Of a stretch of DNA of 64,000 nucleotides, positions 18,178 through 26,508 are shown one piece after another. How positions within the stretch are numbered: the stretch's first letter is position 1; each line of letters opens with the position of its first letter. The translations under genes were made by a program, and so were the position numbers. Source of the DNA: Flavisolibacter amylovorans (lineage in GTDB: Bacteria > Bacteroidota > Bacteroidia > Chitinophagales > Chitinophagaceae); contig NZ_BAABGY010000002.1 in assembly GCF_039541815.1 (NCBI RefSeq), positions 124,001-188,000 on the forward strand, read 5' to 3'. Below the pieces are notes generated by a model that saw only the letters and a list, made by a program, of their open reading frames with translations, was not told the DNA's origin and did no database searches.

Positions 18178-21100
18178 ATGAGCTATCAACTTCAGAACAA
18201 GGTCCGTATCGTTACCGCCGCTTCCCTTTTCGACGGGCACGATGCCGCCATCAATATCATGCGGCGTATCCTGCAGAGCAAGGGCGCCGAGATCATCCAC
18301 CTCGGCCACAACCGCTCGGTGCACGAGATCGTGGAGTGCGCCATCGAGGAAGACGCCCAGGGTATCGCCATCACCTCCTACCAGGGCGGCCACGTGGAGT
18401 TCTTCAAGTACATGAAGGACCTCCTCGAGGAGAACGGCTGCGGCCACATCAAGATCTTCGGCGGCGGCGGCGGCACCATCCTCCCCCAGGAGATCGCCGA
18501 GCTGCACCAGTACGGCATCACCCGCATTTATTCTCCCGACGACGGCCGCAAGATGGGCCTCGAAGGCATGATCGAGGATGTCATAAAACAGTGCAGCCCC
18601 CTGTCCCCCGAAGGGGGAACTTCGGTAGAGCAGTCTTCGTATTGGAAAGCTTCCGAAAGTTGGAATGGTAAGTTGCCTCTTGGTGAGCGAAAAGATGTAC
18701 GCCGGATTGCTCGGGCGATTACGCTCGCCGAGGATGGAAAGCCGTACGATGAGCTCCTTGAGAAGATGAAGGCTCTCGGCGGCGATACGCATCTATCGCC
18801 TTCGGACAGCATGAAGCCCCCGGTACTTGGTATTACCGGTACGGGAGGTGCGGGTAAAAGCTCCGTCACCGACGAGATCGTGCGCCGTTACCTCTCGACC
18901 TATACTGACAAGACGATCGCGGTGGTGTCGGTGGATCCCTCGAAAAAGAAAACCGGCGGCGCCCTCCTCGGCGACCGCATCCGGATGAACTCCATCTCCT
19001 CGCCGCGGGCCTACATGCGCTCGCTGGCCACGCGCGACTCCGAGGTGGCCCTGTCCGCGCACGTGCAGGACGCCCTCGACATCTGCCGCGCCGCGGGCTT
19101 CGACTTCATCATCCTCGAATCGGCCGGTGTGGGCCAGAGCGATGCCTCCATCCTTGATTACTGCGACGTGAGCCTCTACGTGATGACGCCCGAATACGGA
19201 GCCGCCTCGCAGCTCGAAAAGATCAACATGCTCGACTACGCCGACGTGGTCGCCATCAATAAGTTCGACAAGGCCGGCGCCCTCGACGCGCTCGCCGACG
19301 TGCGTAAGCAATACAAGCGCAACCACGCGCTCTGGACCGCCAAGGACGAGGAGCTGCCGATCGTAGGCACCATCGCCGCCCAGTTCAACGACCCCGGTGT
19401 GAACACCCTGTTCGCGAAGCTGATCACGACCGTCGAGAAGAAGACCGGCAAGTCGTTCGGCACCGCGGCCGTGGAAGAGACCGGCGAGCTTTCCTCCAAG
19501 AGCCTCATCATCCCGCCGGCGCGCGTGCGCTACCTCGCGGAGATCTCCGAGAACAACCGCACCTACGACAGCTGGGTGAACGAGCAGTGTGCCCTCGCCT
19601 CGCAGTGGTACAAAGTGAGCGGCATCATCGGCGAGAAAGAAGTAAGCGCCCTTCCCGAGCTGCAGCAGCTGAAGCAGCGCTTCGAAGAGGGCCTGCACCC
19701 CGAGTGCAAGAAATTGATCACGAATTGGGCTGCCGTACAGCAGAAATACGGGGCCGACTATTTCGAATACCAGGTACGCGACAAGGTGATCCGCCAGGAC
19801 CTCGTGTCGAAGTCGCTCAGCGGAACCCGCATCCCAAAAGTGGTGCTGCCGAAATATAACGACTGGGGCGACATCCTCCGCTGGCAGCTGCAGGAAAACC
19901 TTCCCGGTGAGTTTCCCTACACGGCCGGCGTGTTCGAGCTGAAGCGCCAGGGCGAAGATCCCACGCGGATGTTCGCCGGCGAGGGTGGTCCCGAGCGCAC
20001 CAACAAGCGCTTCCACTACGTGTCGGAAGGACAGCCCGCCAAGCGCCTCTCCACGGCCTTTGACTCGGTGACGCTCTATGGCGAGGACCCCGCATATCGA
20101 CCGGATATCTACGGTAAGATCGGCAACTCCGGCGTGAGCATCGCCACGGTGGACGACGCCAAGAAGTTGTACTCCGGCTTCGACCTCTGCGACCCCAAGA
20201 CCTCTGTGTCGATGACCATCAACGGCCCCGCGCCGATGCTGCTGGCCTTCTTCATGAATGCCGCCATCGACCAGCAATGCGAGAAGTACATCGAGCAGCA
20301 TGGCCTTTGGGATGAGGTGAAGAAGGTGAGCCAAATGAAGTACAAGGCCGTCGGCGCACCGCAATACTACAATCCTTCGGCGCCGGAGCGCCTGCCGGCC
20401 GGCAACAACGGGCTTGGCCTGAAGCTGCTGGGACTCAGCGGCGACGAGGTGCTCCCGAAAGATGTGTATGAGCAGTTGAAAGCCCAGGCCCTGCAGCAGG
20501 TGCGCGGCACCGTGCAGGCCGACATCCTGAAGGAAGACCAGGCGCAGAATACCTGTATCTTCTCCACCGAATTCGCGCTGAAGCTGATGGGCGACGTGCA
20601 GCAGTACTTCATCGACCAGAAGGTGCGCAACTTCTACAGCGTATCCATCTCCGGCTACCACATCGCCGAGGCGGGTGCCAACCCCATCACGCAGCTTGCC
20701 TTCACGCTCGCCAACGGGTTTACGTACGTGGAGTACTACCTGAGCCGCGGTATGAACATCGACGACTTCGCGCCGAACCTTTCGTTCTTCTTCTCCAACG
20801 GCATGGACCCCGAGTACAGCGTCATCGGCCGTGTGGCCCGCCGCATCTGGGCCAAGGCCATGAAGTATAAATACAAGGGTAACGATCGCTCGCAGAAGCT
20901 GAAGTACCACATCCAGACCTCCGGCCGCTCGCTGCACGCGCAGGAGATCGACTTCAACGACATCCGCACGACGCTGCAGGCCCTTTACGCGATCTACGAC
21001 AACTGCAACTCGCTGCACACGAACGCTTACGACGAGGCCATCACCACGCCCACCGAAGAGAGCGTACGCCGCGCCATGGCCATCCAGCTCATCATCAACC

Positions 21101-21603
21101 GCGAGCTCGGATCCGCCAAGGTGGAGAACTTCATCCAGGGCTCTTTCGCGATCGAGGAGCTGACGGACCTCGTGGAGGAAGCCGTGCTCACCGAGTTCGA
21201 CCGCATCACGGAGCGCGGCGGCGTGCTGGGCGCGATGGAGCGGATGTACCAGCGCAACAAGATCCAGGAGGAAAGCCTCTTTTACGAGCACCAGAAGCAC
21301 ACCGGCGAGCTCCCGCTGATCGGCGTCAACACCTTCCTGAGCAAGAACGGTAGTCCTACGGTGCTGCCCAACGAGGTGATCCGCTCCACGAAAGAGGAGA
21401 AGGAGCAGCAGATCGTGAACGTGCAGGCTTTCTGGAAGCGCAACGAAAGCAAGAGCGCCGAAGCGCTGCAGCGCCTGAAGGAAGTGGCCGTGCGGAACGG
21501 CAACCTGTTTGCCGAGCTGATGGAAACGGTGAAGTATTGTTCCCTCGGGCAGATCACGCACGCCCTGTACGAGGTAGGTGGCCAGTACCGCCGCAACATG
21601 TAA
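18178..21603 (+). CDS. icmF: Fused isobutyryl-CoA mutase / G-protein chaperone (IcmF)
   Basis: Adenosylcobalamin-dependent interconversion of isobutyryl-CoA and n-butyryl-CoA, with its own GTPase for cofactor editing. Domain order fits IcmF: N-terminal B12-binding domain (FDGHDAAINIMRRIL, His ligand ~22; loop GGGGGTILPQEI), MeaI-like GTPase (P-loop GITGTGGAGKSS ~220; NKFDKAG), linker, and C-terminal TIM-barrel mutase with PYTAGVFELKRQGEDPTRMF. It is longer than usual (1141 residues). An extra segment at ~139-185 between the first two domains begins with a sequence like an intergenic repeat (CCCCCTGTCCCCCGAAGGGG). A TACCTTTG box lies ~22 nt upstream. Confidence 0.95.
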   Translation: MSYQLQNKVRIVTAASLFDGHDAAINIMRRILQSKGAEIIHLGHNRSVHEIVECAIEEDAQGIAITSYQGGHVEFFKYMKDLLEENGCGHIKIFGGGGGTILPQEIAELHQYGITRIYSPDDGRKMGLEGMIEDVIKQCSPLSPEGGTSVEQSSYWKASESWNGKLPLGERKDVRRIARAITLAEDGKPYDELLEKMKALGGDTHLSPSDSMKPPVLGITGTGGAGKSSVTDEIVRRYLSTYTDKTIAVVSVDPSKKKTGGALLGDRIRMNSISSPRAYMRSLATRDSEVALSAHVQDALDICRAAGFDFIILESAGVGQSDASILDYCDVSLYVMTPEYGAASQLEKINMLDYADVVAINKFDKAGALDALADVRKQYKRNHALWTAKDEELPIVGTIAAQFNDPGVNTLFAKLITTVEKKTGKSFGTAAVEETGELSSKSLIIPPARVRYLAEISENNRTYDSWVNEQCALASQWYKVSGIIGEKEVSALPELQQLKQRFEEGLHPECKKLITNWAAVQQKYGADYFEYQVRDKVIRQDLVSKSLSGTRIPKVVLPKYNDWGDILRWQLQENLPGEFPYTAGVFELKRQGEDPTRMFAGEGGPERTNKRFHYVSEGQPAKRLSTAFDSVTLYGEDPAYRPDIYGKIGNSGVSIATVDDAKKLYSGFDLCDPKTSVSMTINGPAPMLLAFFMNAAIDQQCEKYIEQHGLWDEVKKVSQMKYKAVGAPQYYNPSAPERLPAGNNGLGLKLLGLSGDEVLPKDVYEQLKAQALQQVRGTVQADILKEDQAQNTCIFSTEFALKLMGDVQQYFIDQKVRNFYSVSISGYHIAEAGANPITQLAFTLANGFTYVEYYLSRGMNIDDFAPNLSFFFSNGMDPEYSVIGRVARRIWAKAMKYKYKGNDRSQKLKYHIQTSGRSLHAQEIDFNDIRTTLQALYAIYDNCNSLHTNAYDEAITTPTEESVRRAMAIQLIINRELGSAKVENFIQGSFAIEELTDLVEEAVLTEFDRITERGGVLGAMERMYQRNKIQEESLFYEHQKHTGELPLIGVNTFLSKNGSPTVLPNEVIRSTKEEKEQQIVNVQAFWKRNESKSAEALQRLKEVAVRNGNLFAELMETVKYCSLGQITHALYEVGGQYRRNM
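18592..18625. repeat. Palindromic repeat inside the icmF reading frame
   Basis: CCCCCTGTCCCCCGAAGGGG followed by GAACTT closely matches an intergenic copy at 40231-40256 (CCCCCTGTCCCCCAAAGGG then AGAACTT). Here it codes for PLSPEGGTS in the IcmF linker. Confidence 0.65.
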
Positions 21604-21609
21604 GGGATG

Positions 21610-21638
21610 TCAGATCTGTGATCTCAGATTTCAGATGT
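21610..21638. repeat. Heptamer array (CAGATCT/TTCAGAT family)
   Basis: Degenerate AGATCTG-type units a few bases after the icmF stop. Same family at 24244-24305, 28409-28442 and 37272-37308. Confidence 0.7.
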
Positions 21639-21646
21639 GCCGATAC

Positions 21647-21691
21647 GACGCAAAAAAAGAGACGCACCATGTGCGTCTCTTTTTTTGCGTC
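21647..21691. terminator. Bidirectional terminator, perfect 21-bp stem
   Basis: GACGCAAAAAAAGAGACGCAC-CAT-GTGCGTCTCTTTTTTTGCGTC, a perfect inverted repeat with a 3-nt loop between the convergent icmF and Mut7-C genes. A and T tracts on the two arms let it act on both strands. Confidence 0.85.
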
Positions 21692-21730
21692 GCGAACCCT
21701 ATGCATTTTGCGTCTCGCGCAACACGTGCA

Positions 21731-22438
21731 TCATTTCGATACCCGTTCGATAAAGGCCTTCATCCGTTGGTAATGGGTGCCTTTCCAGTATACCTTGCCA
21801 CAATGGGCGCACTGGAAGTATTCCTTCTGGAAGCCGAGTACGCGGGGCGGGATGAGGGCGCGTACGTCGGCCTCGGCCACGGCGGCGATGGCGCCGTTGC
21901 AGGAGAGGCAGCGCCGGAAGGGCGCAATGGCATCCTGCAGCCGGTAGCGACCGATCACCTCGGCGAGTTGCTCCTCGCTGTGCTGCGAGCGCAGCCAGTA
22001 GCCCCAGCGCACCTTGCCGTGCTTGAGCAGGCCGATGTCGCGGGTAAGTACGGCGCGTTGTTCCGCGGCGGCGATGGCAGCGATCTGCGGGTCGCTGTAA
22101 TCATTTTCGTAGAGGCAGTCGAAGCCGAGCAGGCGCAGGGCGCGGGCAAGGGAGCCCAGGTGCACGTCGAGTACAAAGCGCGGGGCGGGGAGGGGCGCAT
22201 CGTCGGGGAACACCTGCAGCTCGTGGCCGGGCTGCAGCGGGTCGGAGAAGCGCGCGCCGGTGCCGTTTACCAGCAGGGTGCCGGCCTCCACATGCGGCAC
22301 GCCGAGGGCTTCGATCGCGTCTTTGATCGTAGGGTGGCCCGAAAAGCGGTAGTGGCCTTCGGGTGTTAGCGGGCCGGGGCGGAAGTCGGCGAGCCGTCCT
22401 TCGAAGCAGACCCGGGCAGTATGTAGGGGTGCGTCCAT
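21731..22438 (-). CDS. Mut7-C RNase domain protein with ubiquitin-like N-terminus
   Basis: 235 residues. Residues ~1-90 look like the beta-grasp (ubiquitin/ThiS-like) domain found before Mut7-C (TIKDAIEALGVPHVEAGTLL). Residues ~95-175 carry the PIN-like Mut7-C core (FVLDVHLGSLARALRLLGFD, ALTRDIGLL-type segment). A zinc ribbon follows (RRCLSCNGAI ... FQCAHCGKVYWKGTHYQRM). Predicted ribonuclease; substrate unknown. ATG 22438 begins the conserved part, and the frame extends 14 codons upstream without support. Confidence 0.88.
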   Translation of the reverse strand: MDAPLHTARVCFEGRLADFRPGPLTPEGHYRFSGHPTIKDAIEALGVPHVEAGTLLVNGTGARFSDPLQPGHELQVFPDDAPLPAPRFVLDVHLGSLARALRLLGFDCLYENDYSDPQIAAIAAAEQRAVLTRDIGLLKHGKVRWGYWLRSQHSEEQLAEVIGRYRLQDAIAPFRRCLSCNGAIAAVAEADVRALIPPRVLGFQKEYFQCAHCGKVYWKGTHYQRMKAFIERVSK

Positions 22439-22499
22439 GCCGGATGCCGGAAAAAAGAATGCCGGGTACGGGACCGGCATTGCAGGAAGGTGAAATTGA

Positions 22500-22988
22500 T
22501 CAGTTATTACCGAGGCGCGACTCTTTTTCCTTGATCACATAGGTATTCGTCCAGCTGTCGTGCCAGGGGAGGCAAGGGGTGCCAAGGGCACTGAACGCCT
22601 CGAAGGGAACCGCGCGGGAAAAGCCGCGGGCAAAGGCCGTTTGGGCACTGATGGGGGTGCCGTCCGCGTTAACAGCGCGGGTGCCGGTCAGGAACTTGCC
22701 GATGGTTATGCCGTTCAGGAGCGTTTCCTGGAAGCCAATGTACAGGGAGAACAAAACGCTGGTAAGCAGGAAGTCGACGATCGGGTTGATGTCGGCCAGC
22801 CAGTCGACGGAGCCGGGGGCAAACATGCCCAGGAGAAATCCGAGCAAGTAGATAAAGCCCATGAAAAGCAAGCGGTCTACGAGAAGGTTGACAAAGCGCA
22901 GGCCACCATCGGCCTGTACCAGTACGGGTTCCATCTCGGAGAAGAGGTCCTGCTCAACAGGCGGCTGCATAGGGTCGACGGTATTCAT
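22500..22988 (-). CDS. RDD family membrane protein
   Basis: 162 residues with an acidic N-terminus, then the RDD signature: GGLRFVNLLVDRLLFMGFIY (Arg and Asp in the first span), a second span near LLTSVLFSLYIGFQETLL, and ITIGKFLTGTRAVNADG after it. RDD proteins are small polytopic membrane proteins, some linked to ion transport; the role here is unknown. Transcribed leftward toward the Mut7-C gene, 61 bp away. Confidence 0.85.
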   Translation of the reverse strand: MNTVDPMQPPVEQDLFSEMEPVLVQADGGLRFVNLLVDRLLFMGFIYLLGFLLGMFAPGSVDWLADINPIVDFLLTSVLFSLYIGFQETLLNGITIGKFLTGTRAVNADGTPISAQTAFARGFSRAVPFEAFSALGTPCLPWHDSWTNTYVIKEKESRLGNN

Positions 22989-23040
22989 AAGCGCTGGCTT
23001 TCAGGTGGCAACGAATAGATAGGAAAATTTCTATGTAAGC

Positions 23041-24093
23041 TCAGGCCTCGTCCTGGTAATAGAGCTTGTAGTACTTCCGCCCGTCGAGGTCCACGCCCTT
23101 CTCGATGAGGTCGGTGCGGCCGTGGATATACACGTGGAAGTTCTTATCGAGCTTGAGCACGCTCTTGAAGATGCGGGCCTGCTTCTTCACCGCGTCCTGG
23201 GCGATGTCGAATTGGGCGGCGATGTCGTAGTCGTTCTGCTCGGTATAGCGGGATCCGAAATTGCGGAAGGAGTCGATGACGCCGTCCTGCTCGCCGAATA
23301 CCTCCTGCTGGAACTCGTCGATGTCGAAGGACTCTTTCGTTTTGAAGTAGCCGATCGATTTGTTGAGGAGCTCCACCTGGTCTTTGCGGCTGACGCCGTG
23401 CTCGCTCTCGAGCTGCTCGGTGATGAATTGCTTGGTGAGGGTCAGGAACTGCGCGGTGTGGTGAAATTCGTTGCGCTGCGGGTCGACGCCGAGAAAGCTT
23501 TCCTTCCAGTAGAGGGCTTCCTCGCCGCGGTTCTGGTTGTCGAACAGGAGCACGTCGTAGCCTTCTTCCTCGTTGCGGTTGATGATGAGGCAGCCCTTGT
23601 CGATCTTGCTCAGCTCCACGCCTTCGCGGAGCTGGAGCTCCATTTCGCGCTGCTGCTGCCGCGCGTCGAGGAAGTAGGAGCGGTTCTCTGTTTTAAAGAG
23701 GCCGATCGCCTTGTGCATGCGGCTCTCAATGGGCAGTCCCTCGATAAAGGCCACATAGAGCTCGCCGCCCTTCACCTTCGGGTGCGTGGAGGCCTCATAG
23801 AGGTGGCGGGCGATCTTCCCCGACAGCTCCACGAACTGCGCCGGGTCGGCAAAGGCTTCCTTGCAGTAATTATACACCTCGTTGTACTGGAGGGAGGAGG
23901 TATGCGTGAAGGCGTAAAGCTCGGGGATGTTCCGGAAGCGGGCCAGGAGGCCGCTTTCGAGCACGGTGCGGGTGTCTTCGTCGAGTTCGATCCCCTTATC
24001 GGCCACGATCAGCGCGTCAAGGTTGTTCTTGCTGCCCACGAAGTGCAGCGCCAGCTGCCGCAGGACGGCGGTGTTCATTTCCATGGAAAGCAT
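23041..24093 (-). CDS. Nucleoid-associated protein, NdpA/YejK family
   Basis: 350 residues, matching the length of the NdpA family (DNA-associated proteins of uncertain function). Family-like features include the AVLRQLALHFVGSKNN start, SKIDKGCLIINRNEEEGYDV in the middle, and a C-terminal KNFHVYIHGRTDLIEKGVD block. A TACTTTCG box at 24098-24105 ends 4 nt before ATG 24093, so the transcript is probably leaderless. Confidence 0.85.
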   Translation of the reverse strand: MLSMEMNTAVLRQLALHFVGSKNNLDALIVADKGIELDEDTRTVLESGLLARFRNIPELYAFTHTSSLQYNEVYNYCKEAFADPAQFVELSGKIARHLYEASTHPKVKGGELYVAFIEGLPIESRMHKAIGLFKTENRSYFLDARQQQREMELQLREGVELSKIDKGCLIINRNEEEGYDVLLFDNQNRGEEALYWKESFLGVDPQRNEFHHTAQFLTLTKQFITEQLESEHGVSRKDQVELLNKSIGYFKTKESFDIDEFQQEVFGEQDGVIDSFRNFGSRYTEQNDYDIAAQFDIAQDAVKKQARIFKSVLKLDKNFHVYIHGRTDLIEKGVDLDGRKYYKLYYQDEA

Positions 24094-24097
24094 GGCG

Positions 24098-24105
24098 CGA
24101 AAGTA
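24098..24105 (-). promoter_or_regulatory. -7 box TACTTTCG, leaderless-type promoter of the ndpA-like gene
   Basis: TACTTTCG-CGCC-ATG on the minus strand. Confidence 0.5.
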
Positions 24106-24305
24106 ATGTGCTAATGGGGTAATGTGCTAATGTGCTGATGGCGCAAGGTTCAGGAAGGTTTAGAAGGTTTAGGAGGTTTAGAGGGTTTAGGAGGTTTGGC
24201 GATCCGAAGCGATTAGCGAGGGCACACGGAGTTTGGGTGAAAAAATCTGAAATCTGAAATTCCCCATCCAAGATCCAAGATCTGAGATCCAAGATCTGAG
24301 ATCCT
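24103..24305. repeat. Three consecutive tandem-array families between divergent genes
   Basis: 24103-24140: TAATGTGC 8-mers. 24147-24199: GTTTAGAAG / GTTTAGGAG 9-mers. 24244-24305: AAATCTGA / GAGATCCAA 7-mers. These occupy almost the whole divergent intergenic region. Confidence 0.8.
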
Positions 24306-24337
24306 TCTTTGGTCTCTATCTTGCAGGGCGTATGGCG

Positions 24338-24769
24338 ATGCAGCGAATTTTACTTGTATTGATTGCCGCGGCGGCGGCGCGGGGTGCGGCGGCGCAAAGC
24401 ACCATCGTGGCCCGGATGAGCAATGTGCGCAACGACAAGGGCGTGTGCCGCGTGTGTCTTTTCGATAAAGCAGCGGCGTTCAAAGGCGAGAGCGGGAGCC
24501 CGGTGCAATGCCAGCAGGTGCCGGTGAGCGGAGGTGCGGCCGAAGCTACGTTCACGGGATTGCCCCCCGGCAGCTACGCCGTCTTCGTTTTCCACGACGC
24601 CAACAACAACAACAAGATGGACAAGAACTTCCTCGGCATCCCGAAGGAAGGCTACGGCGCCTCGCGCAACAACCTGCCCTTCGCCGCCGCGCCCACCTTC
24701 GACGGCAACAAGATCACGATCACCGACAAGACCATCACCACCGTGCGGATGCGGTTAAGGAATCTCTGA
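24338..24769 (+). CDS. DUF2141 family secreted protein
   Basis: 143 residues with a signal peptide (ALVLIAAAAARGAAAQ-type, cleavage after AAAQ). The DUF2141 beta-sandwich follows, with the signature GLPPGSYAVFVFHDANNNNK MDKN (short Asp/Asn-rich loop) and IPKEGYGASRN. Function of the family is unknown; exported. ATG 24338 is preferred over 24332. A TATCTTGC box lies just upstream. Confidence 0.88.
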   Translation: MQRILLVLIAAAAARGAAAQSTIVARMSNVRNDKGVCRVCLFDKAAAFKGESGSPVQCQQVPVSGGAAEATFTGLPPGSYAVFVFHDANNNNKMDKNFLGIPKEGYGASRNNLPFAAAPTFDGNKITITDKTITTVRMRLRNL

Positions 24770-24781
24770 GGAATACTTGAT

Positions 24782-24895
24782 TACTTGAATAACCGAGGGC
24801 AGGGATAGGGGGAACAAGAGCGGTCTTCCTCATACACTCTCACATTTTCCCTCACCTCGAGTACTCGGTTGATCATGTACTCTATTATTCAAGTA
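24782..24895. repeat. Inverted repeat between convergent genes
   Basis: TACTTGAATAA (24782-24792) and TTATTCAAGTA (24885-24895) are exact reverse complements. GTACTC motifs repeat between them. Probably a transcription barrier, but without a classic terminator. Confidence 0.55.
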
Positions 24896-24910
24896 CTCCC
24901 ACTCTCCCCC

Positions 24911-25300
24911 TCATAATTCTTCCCCCGTCAATGCGAAATAAAGGTTCTGCAATGCATGCAGATGAAAGACGGGATTAGAGGCCACGAGCCCGTTGACCGT
25001 GGCCCAGGCGAGGCATTCGCCGTTACTTTTCACATAGGCCACAAGCGCATGCTGCTCTTTTCCCTTCACCGGCAGCACGCGGTGAAACTCGCGCGCCTGC
25101 GGGTAGAGCGCGTAATCTTTGTTCTCCGTAAACCCGCGCGCTTCCAGCACTTCGGCCTTCAGCACTACCGGGAAAAAGTCTTTTGCACCACCGCCGGCCA
25201 GCAGCGCGAAGTGCTCGGCCCCGCAGGCAACCGGCCCGATGCGGGGTCCGTTCTTGAACAGTACCTGGTTGCCCCAGCGCAATTCTTCCGCCTTGATCAT
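24911..25300 (-). CDS. Conserved hypothetical protein (LHALQNLYFALTGEEL C-terminus)
   Basis: 129 residues. It begins KAEELRWGNQVLFKNG and ends with an LHxLQNLYFALTGEEL motif that I recall from many uncharacterised Bacteroidota proteins, some in prophages. No signal peptide or membrane span. A TATCTTTA box (25305-25312) ends 4 nt before the ATG, implying a leaderless mRNA. Function unknown. Confidence 0.7.
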   Translation of the reverse strand: MIKAEELRWGNQVLFKNGPRIGPVACGAEHFALLAGGGAKDFFPVVLKAEVLEARGFTENKDYALYPQAREFHRVLPVKGKEQHALVAYVKSNGECLAWATVNGLVASNPVFHLHALQNLYFALTGEEL

Positions 25301-25464
25301 GGGCTAAAGATAAGCGCCGGGGGTGGGTTGCAGTATAAGGTGTGGCGTCGCAGATAAGGGTTAAGAAAATTACTTATCTGTTAAGAAAAAGTTTATAAAT
25401 ACACTGAATTGCACTAATTTACTACCCTTCAAACCCTTACACACACTAAAAAACCGTTTGACAC

Positions 25465-26442
25465 ATGAAGAAACTGCTCTTCGGATTCTGCGCCCTCGCG
25501 CTGGCCATCTCCTGTCAGAAAAAAGTTGCCAATGAGCCCGAGGCCATTGCCGACGAACCCACTTCCGTAGCCCGCCATTGCGCTGCCGAGGAAGTGCTCC
25601 AGCAGCAGATCGCTGCCGATCCGCGCCGCGCCGAGCGCCTGCGCGAGATCGAAGCCTTCACCAAGAATGCCATCGAGACCGGCCGCCTCGTAAATGGTGT
25701 CATCGAGATCCCCGTAGTGGTGAACGTGCTGTACCGCACCACCGCCGAGAATATCTCCGACGCACAGATCGCCTCGCAGATCACGGTGCTCAACGAAGAC
25801 TTCAACAACACGAACGCCGACGGCACCAAGACGCCGGCCGAGTGGAGCAGCCTGCGCGCCAACTACGGCATCCGCTTCGTACTTGCCAAGACCGTGCGTA
25901 AGGCTACCAACAAGCGTAGCTGGGGCACCAACGACGACATGAAGCGCTCGAGCCGCGGCGGCATCGATCCGACCCTGCCCACCACGCACCTCAACATGTG
26001 GGCTTGCAACCTCGGTCAGGGCCTGCTTGGCTATGCCCAGTTCCCCGGCGGCCCCGCCGCTACCGACGGTGTGGTGGTCCTCTACTCCGCGTTCGGCTCC
26101 CGCGCCAAAGCTGCCGGTACCTACGTGGCCAACTACGACCTCGGACGCACCGCTACCCACGAAGTGGGCCACTGGCTCAACCTGCGCCACATCTGGGGTG
26201 ATGCTACCTGCGGCAACGACCTCGTAGGCGATACCCCGTATGCCCAGACCTCCAATGGCGGCTGCCCCGCTTACCCCAAGGTAAGCGCCTGCACCACCGG
26301 CGGCACGCACAACGAGATGACCATGAACTACATGGACTACACCTACGACCGTTGCATGTACATGTTCACCACCGGCCAGAAGGACCGCTCCCTCGCACTC
26401 TTCGCTGCCGGCGGCGCCCGCAACAGCTTCGCACAGCCTTAA
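25465..26442 (+). CDS. Zinc metalloprotease, M43 (pappalysin-type), lipoprotein
   Basis: 325 residues. Signal peptide with lipobox-like LAISC (Cys ~17). A propeptide-like helical stretch precedes the catalytic domain. The zinc motif HEVGHWLNLRH (~232) is followed by a cysteine-rich loop (CGNDLVGDTPYAQTSNGGC) and the Met-turn MTMNYMDYTYDRCMYMFT. This is the HExxHxxGxxH / Met-turn arrangement of M43 secreted peptidases. Likely surface-anchored. A terminator follows and the next gene is a serpin-like lipoprotein. Confidence 0.92.
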   Translation: MKKLLFGFCALALAISCQKKVANEPEAIADEPTSVARHCAAEEVLQQQIAADPRRAERLREIEAFTKNAIETGRLVNGVIEIPVVVNVLYRTTAENISDAQIASQITVLNEDFNNTNADGTKTPAEWSSLRANYGIRFVLAKTVRKATNKRSWGTNDDMKRSSRGGIDPTLPTTHLNMWACNLGQGLLGYAQFPGGPAATDGVVVLYSAFGSRAKAAGTYVANYDLGRTATHEVGHWLNLRHIWGDATCGNDLVGDTPYAQTSNGGCPAYPKVSACTTGGTHNEMTMNYMDYTYDRCMYMFTTGQKDRSLALFAAGGARNSFAQP

Positions 26443-26463
26443 TCGATCTTTGCATCCGATACG

Positions 26464-26493
26464 AAAGCCCCGGCCGCAGCGCCGGGGCTTTTT
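26464..26493 (+). terminator. Rho-independent terminator of the M43 gene
   Basis: AAAGCCCCGGC - 6-nt loop - GCCGGGGCTTT then TT. It overlaps the approach to the next gene's -7 box at 26497-26504. Confidence 0.85.
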
Positions 26494-26496
26494 CGT

Positions 26497-26504
26497 TACC
26501 TTAA
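26497..26504 (+). promoter_or_regulatory. -7-like box TACCTTAA
   Basis: Followed by GGGC and ATG 26509, so a 4-nt gap; it lies directly after the terminator T-tract. Confidence 0.4.
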
Positions 26505-26508
26505 GGGC

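Noticed and set aside
18793..21561. 922-codon open frame on the minus strand
   Set aside because: Antisense to icmF; shadow of codon bias.
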